A DNA stretch of 64,000 nt from positions 3,348,001 through 3,412,000 of the forward strand of contig NZ_CP015600.1 of the NCBI RefSeq assembly GCF_001647715.1. Direction: 5' to 3'. Below the pieces are notes generated by a model. That model was not told the DNA's origin. It worked only from the letters and a program-made list of their open reading frames with translations, and did no database searches. Source of the stretch: Pseudomonas antarctica (GTDB lineage Bacteria > Pseudomonadota > Gammaproteobacteria > Pseudomonadales > Pseudomonadaceae). This document shows, piece by piece, positions 61,876 to 64,000 of this stretch (its first letter is position 1; each line of letters begins with the position of its first letter). A program made the translations under genes and the position numbers.

Positions 61876-63436
61876 GGCGCTGATGGCCGATGCGGTCGCA
61901 GAAAAGCCGCGCAACGCCTCGCTGACCGACTGGATCGCCGTCGCCGCCGGAGCGCTGGGCGCCTTGCTGGCGACGCTGGACGTATCGATCACCAACTCGG
62001 CACTGCCGCAGATCCAGGGCCAGATCGGCGCGACCGGCACCGAAGGCACGTGGATCGCCACCGGCTACCTGATGTCGGAAATCGTCATGATTCCCCTCGC
62101 CGCCTGGCTGACCCGCGTATTCGGCTTGCGCCGATTCCTGATTGGCACCGCCTTGATGTTCACGGCGTTTTCGATGTTCTGCGGCCTGTCCTCAAGCCTT
62201 GGCGCGATGATCGCCGGGCGCATCGGCCAGGGGTTTGCCGGCGGCGCAATGATCCCGACCGCCCAGACCATCGTGCGCACCCGCCTGCCCCCGCACCAAC
62301 TGGCGATCGGCACGACGATGTTCGGCATGACCGTGATTCTCGGCCCCTTGCTGGGCCCGGTGATTGGCGGCTGGCTCACGGAAAACATCAACTGGCGCTG
62401 GTGTTTCTTTCTCAACCTGCCCATCAGCGTCGCCCTGATCACCCTGCTGATCACCGGCCTGCCAACCGAACGGATGAACCTGCAACGCTTTATCAGCGCC
62501 GACTGGCTGGGCATTCTCGGCCTGGCCATGGGCCTGAGTTCGCTTACTGTGGTGCTGGAAGAAGGCCAGCGTGAACACTGGTTTGATTCGCTGCTGATTA
62601 TCTGGCTGAGCATCGCCACCGTGACCGGGTTCTTCCTGATTGCCGTCGGCCAGTTCAGGTCAAGTACACCGATCCTGCGCCTGCAACTGGTGCTCAACAA
62701 AAGCTTTGGCAGCGTGCTGCTGATCGGTACCGCCGTGGGTGCCGGGATCTATGGCACGGCGTACCTGGTGCCGCAGTTCCTCGGCATTGTGTCCGGCTAC
62801 AACGCTCAACAGGCGGGCGCCATCATGTTGTTGTCGGGGATTCCGGCGTTTCTGCTGATGCCGGTCTTGCCCAGGATGCTCGGCCGCTACGACCTGCGCT
62901 GGATGGTCGGTGCCGGCCTGTTGCTGTATTGGGCCAGTTGCTTCGTCGACACCACACTCACGACGGACAGCGTCGGCCATGACTTCGTCTGGTCCCAACT
63001 GCTGCGTGGCTTCGGGCAGATTCTGGTGATGATGCCCCTCAGCCAGTTATCGATGCGCTCGGTGGAGACCCGCGATGCCGGTGATGCCGCCGGGCTCTAC
63101 AACATGTCGCGCAACCTCGGCGGCACCATCGGGCTGGCATTGCTGGGCGTGCTGATGGACCGGCGCAGCCATTTTCACGACGACATGTTGCGCGAAGGCA
63201 TCCAGGCCAACAGCCAATTGGCCCAGGACCATATGACGAGCAGCGCCGCCAGCTACCTGGCACAAACCGGCGATGCGTCCACCTCACAGTTACAAGCCTT
63301 TGCGCAACTGGCCAATGACATTGCGCGACAGGCCTCGGTGATGGCCTACAACGACTCGTTTTATCTACTGGGACTCGCGATGCTGGCGTGCCTGCCCCTG
63401 ATCTTCATCCTGAAAAAGCGCACGGTACCACGATGA
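61868..63436 (+). CDS. DHA2-type MFS drug exporter, EmrB family
   Basis: A 522-aa inner-membrane exporter with 14 helices. Motif C of the drug-antiporter family is in MTVILGPLLGPVIGGWL (here TVILGPLLGPVIGGW). The start WIAVAAGALGALLATLDVSITNSALPQIQG is the DHA2 signature (TLDVSI). ATG 61868 overlaps the adaptor stop by 8 bases; ATG 61883 is an alternative. With the adaptor and the channel it makes a three-part pump for toxic organic compounds. Confidence 0.94.
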   Translation: MAEALMADAVAEKPRNASLTDWIAVAAGALGALLATLDVSITNSALPQIQGQIGATGTEGTWIATGYLMSEIVMIPLAAWLTRVFGLRRFLIGTALMFTAFSMFCGLSSSLGAMIAGRIGQGFAGGAMIPTAQTIVRTRLPPHQLAIGTTMFGMTVILGPLLGPVIGGWLTENINWRWCFFLNLPISVALITLLITGLPTERMNLQRFISADWLGILGLAMGLSSLTVVLEEGQREHWFDSLLIIWLSIATVTGFFLIAVGQFRSSTPILRLQLVLNKSFGSVLLIGTAVGAGIYGTAYLVPQFLGIVSGYNAQQAGAIMLLSGIPAFLLMPVLPRMLGRYDLRWMVGAGLLLYWASCFVDTTLTTDSVGHDFVWSQLLRGFGQILVMMPLSQLSMRSVETRDAGDAAGLYNMSRNLGGTIGLALLGVLMDRRSHFHDDMLREGIQANSQLAQDHMTSSAASYLAQTGDASTSQLQAFAQLANDIARQASVMAYNDSFYLLGLAMLACLPLIFILKKRTVPR

Positions 63437-64000
63437 TTCCTCGCACCCTTACCGTCCTCCTGAGCGTCGCGCTGCTGTCCGCCTGCACCGTAGGCCCGGA
63501 CTACCATGGCGCGCCCAGTGTTGCGCCGAAAACCCTGGCGGCCGGGCATTTGCCGCATGCCGATAACACTGCCTCGGCCACGCCCGCAGTAGCGCAATGG
63601 TGGCGGACACTCGGCGATACGCAACTCAATGAACTGGTCGCCAAGGCCCTGCAAAACAGCCCGGACATAGCTACCGCCCAGGCACGTTTAAAACAGTCCC
63701 GCGCCAGCCTCAGCGGCGCGCACGCCAACGCGATGCCCAAGGTCACGGGCGACGCGGCAATGCTCAAACTTCGCTCGCCCGACACCTCGGCACTGGGTGG
63801 CAGCAGTGGCGGCGGCCGAGGCCCATTGAGCCTGTACCTCGCCGGTTTCGACGCCAGTTGGGAAGCCGACCTGTTCGGCGGCACCCGGCGTGCCGTCGAA
63901 GCAGCCCAGGCAGAAGCCGACGCGAGCGAGGCGCAACTGGCCGATGCTCAAGTGCAACTCGCCGCCGAAATCGTCCAGGCCTACACCGACCTGCGCGACC
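63433..64000 (+). CDS. NodT/OprM-type outer-membrane channel lipoprotein, 3' end missing
   Basis: The frame starts with ATG 63433, overlapping the emrB-type stop in ATGA, and is open to the window end (189 codons seen). The N-terminus MIPRTLTVLLSVALLSAC gives a lipobox with C18, then TVGPDYHGAPS, as in NodT family channels (CxxGPDY). The rest (WWRTLGDTQLNELVAKALQNSPDIATAQARLKQ) is typical of TolC-like outer-membrane factors. It completes the tripartite efflux operon. Confidence 0.93.
   Translation, partial: MIPRTLTVLLSVALLSACTVGPDYHGAPSVAPKTLAAGHLPHADNTASATPAVAQWWRTLGDTQLNELVAKALQNSPDIATAQARLKQSRASLSGAHANAMPKVTGDAAMLKLRSPDTSALGGSSGGGRGPLSLYLAGFDASWEADLFGGTRRAVEAAQAEADASEAQLADAQVQLAAEIVQAYTDLRD

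Overview
The window reads as an ordinary piece of a fluorescent-group Pseudomonas chromosome. It is GC-rich, genes are dense and closely spaced, and the gene content is typical of that group: modABC, a pox-type topoisomerase IB, AzlCD, arsRBCH, mgtA, single-domain TreS, a complete hydroxyproline pathway, a hydantoinase cluster and an EmrAB/NodT-type efflux operon. The species assignment is inference from gene content only. No phage, insertion sequence, integrase or CRISPR array is visible.

Layout. 1-2222: end of a DUF1883 gene, a 55-aa protein, then the alkylation-repair genes alkB and ada. 2227-5522: a GyrI-like protein, a CGNR-type regulator divergent from an alpha/beta hydrolase, and a nitronate monooxygenase. 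5562-8174: molybdate uptake (modABC) behind a ModE-like operator. 8249-13807: topoisomerase IB, an ABC-F ATPase, a DUF1275 protein, a lipoprotein, a small HTH protein and AzlCD. 14212-17114: arsenic resistance, arsRBCH. 17160-22628: an AraC/LysE pair, then mgtA behind an unusually long leader carrying two small ORFs and a large hairpin. 22647-27848: a barrel-like outer-membrane protein, DUF533, DinB and GFA proteins, a decayed VOC gene, tRNA-Leu(UAA), a YkgB-like protein and a YedK/HMCES protein. 27882-32585: an AT-richer acyltransferase, two long gene-free stretches, a CDF metal exporter and several small proteins. 32658-37300: a hydrolase, an isochorismatase-fold hydrolase, TreS and an AraC regulator.

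37487-43951 encodes uptake and full conversion of trans-4-hydroxy-L-proline to 2-oxoglutarate: permease, epimerase, deaminase, semialdehyde dehydrogenase and FAD dehydrogenase, with a divergent AraC/PAS-like regulator. An ADP-ribosylglycohydrolase separates this from a second catabolic unit (45108-54905): a MalT-like LuxR regulator, HyuA/HyuB-type hydantoinase subunits, an outer-membrane protein, an Asp/Glu/hydantoin racemase and an MFS transporter.

The most unusual gene lies at 55051-57003. Its 650-residue product looks by eye like a bilobal pepsin-type (family A1) aspartic protease joined to two consecutive avidin/streptavidin-like beta-barrel domains, with no recognisable signal peptide. 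The window ends with a GlxA-type regulator, a 27-aa membrane peptide, a LysE exporter, a protein of unknown function, and a TetR-controlled three-part efflux operon whose outer-membrane gene runs off the end.
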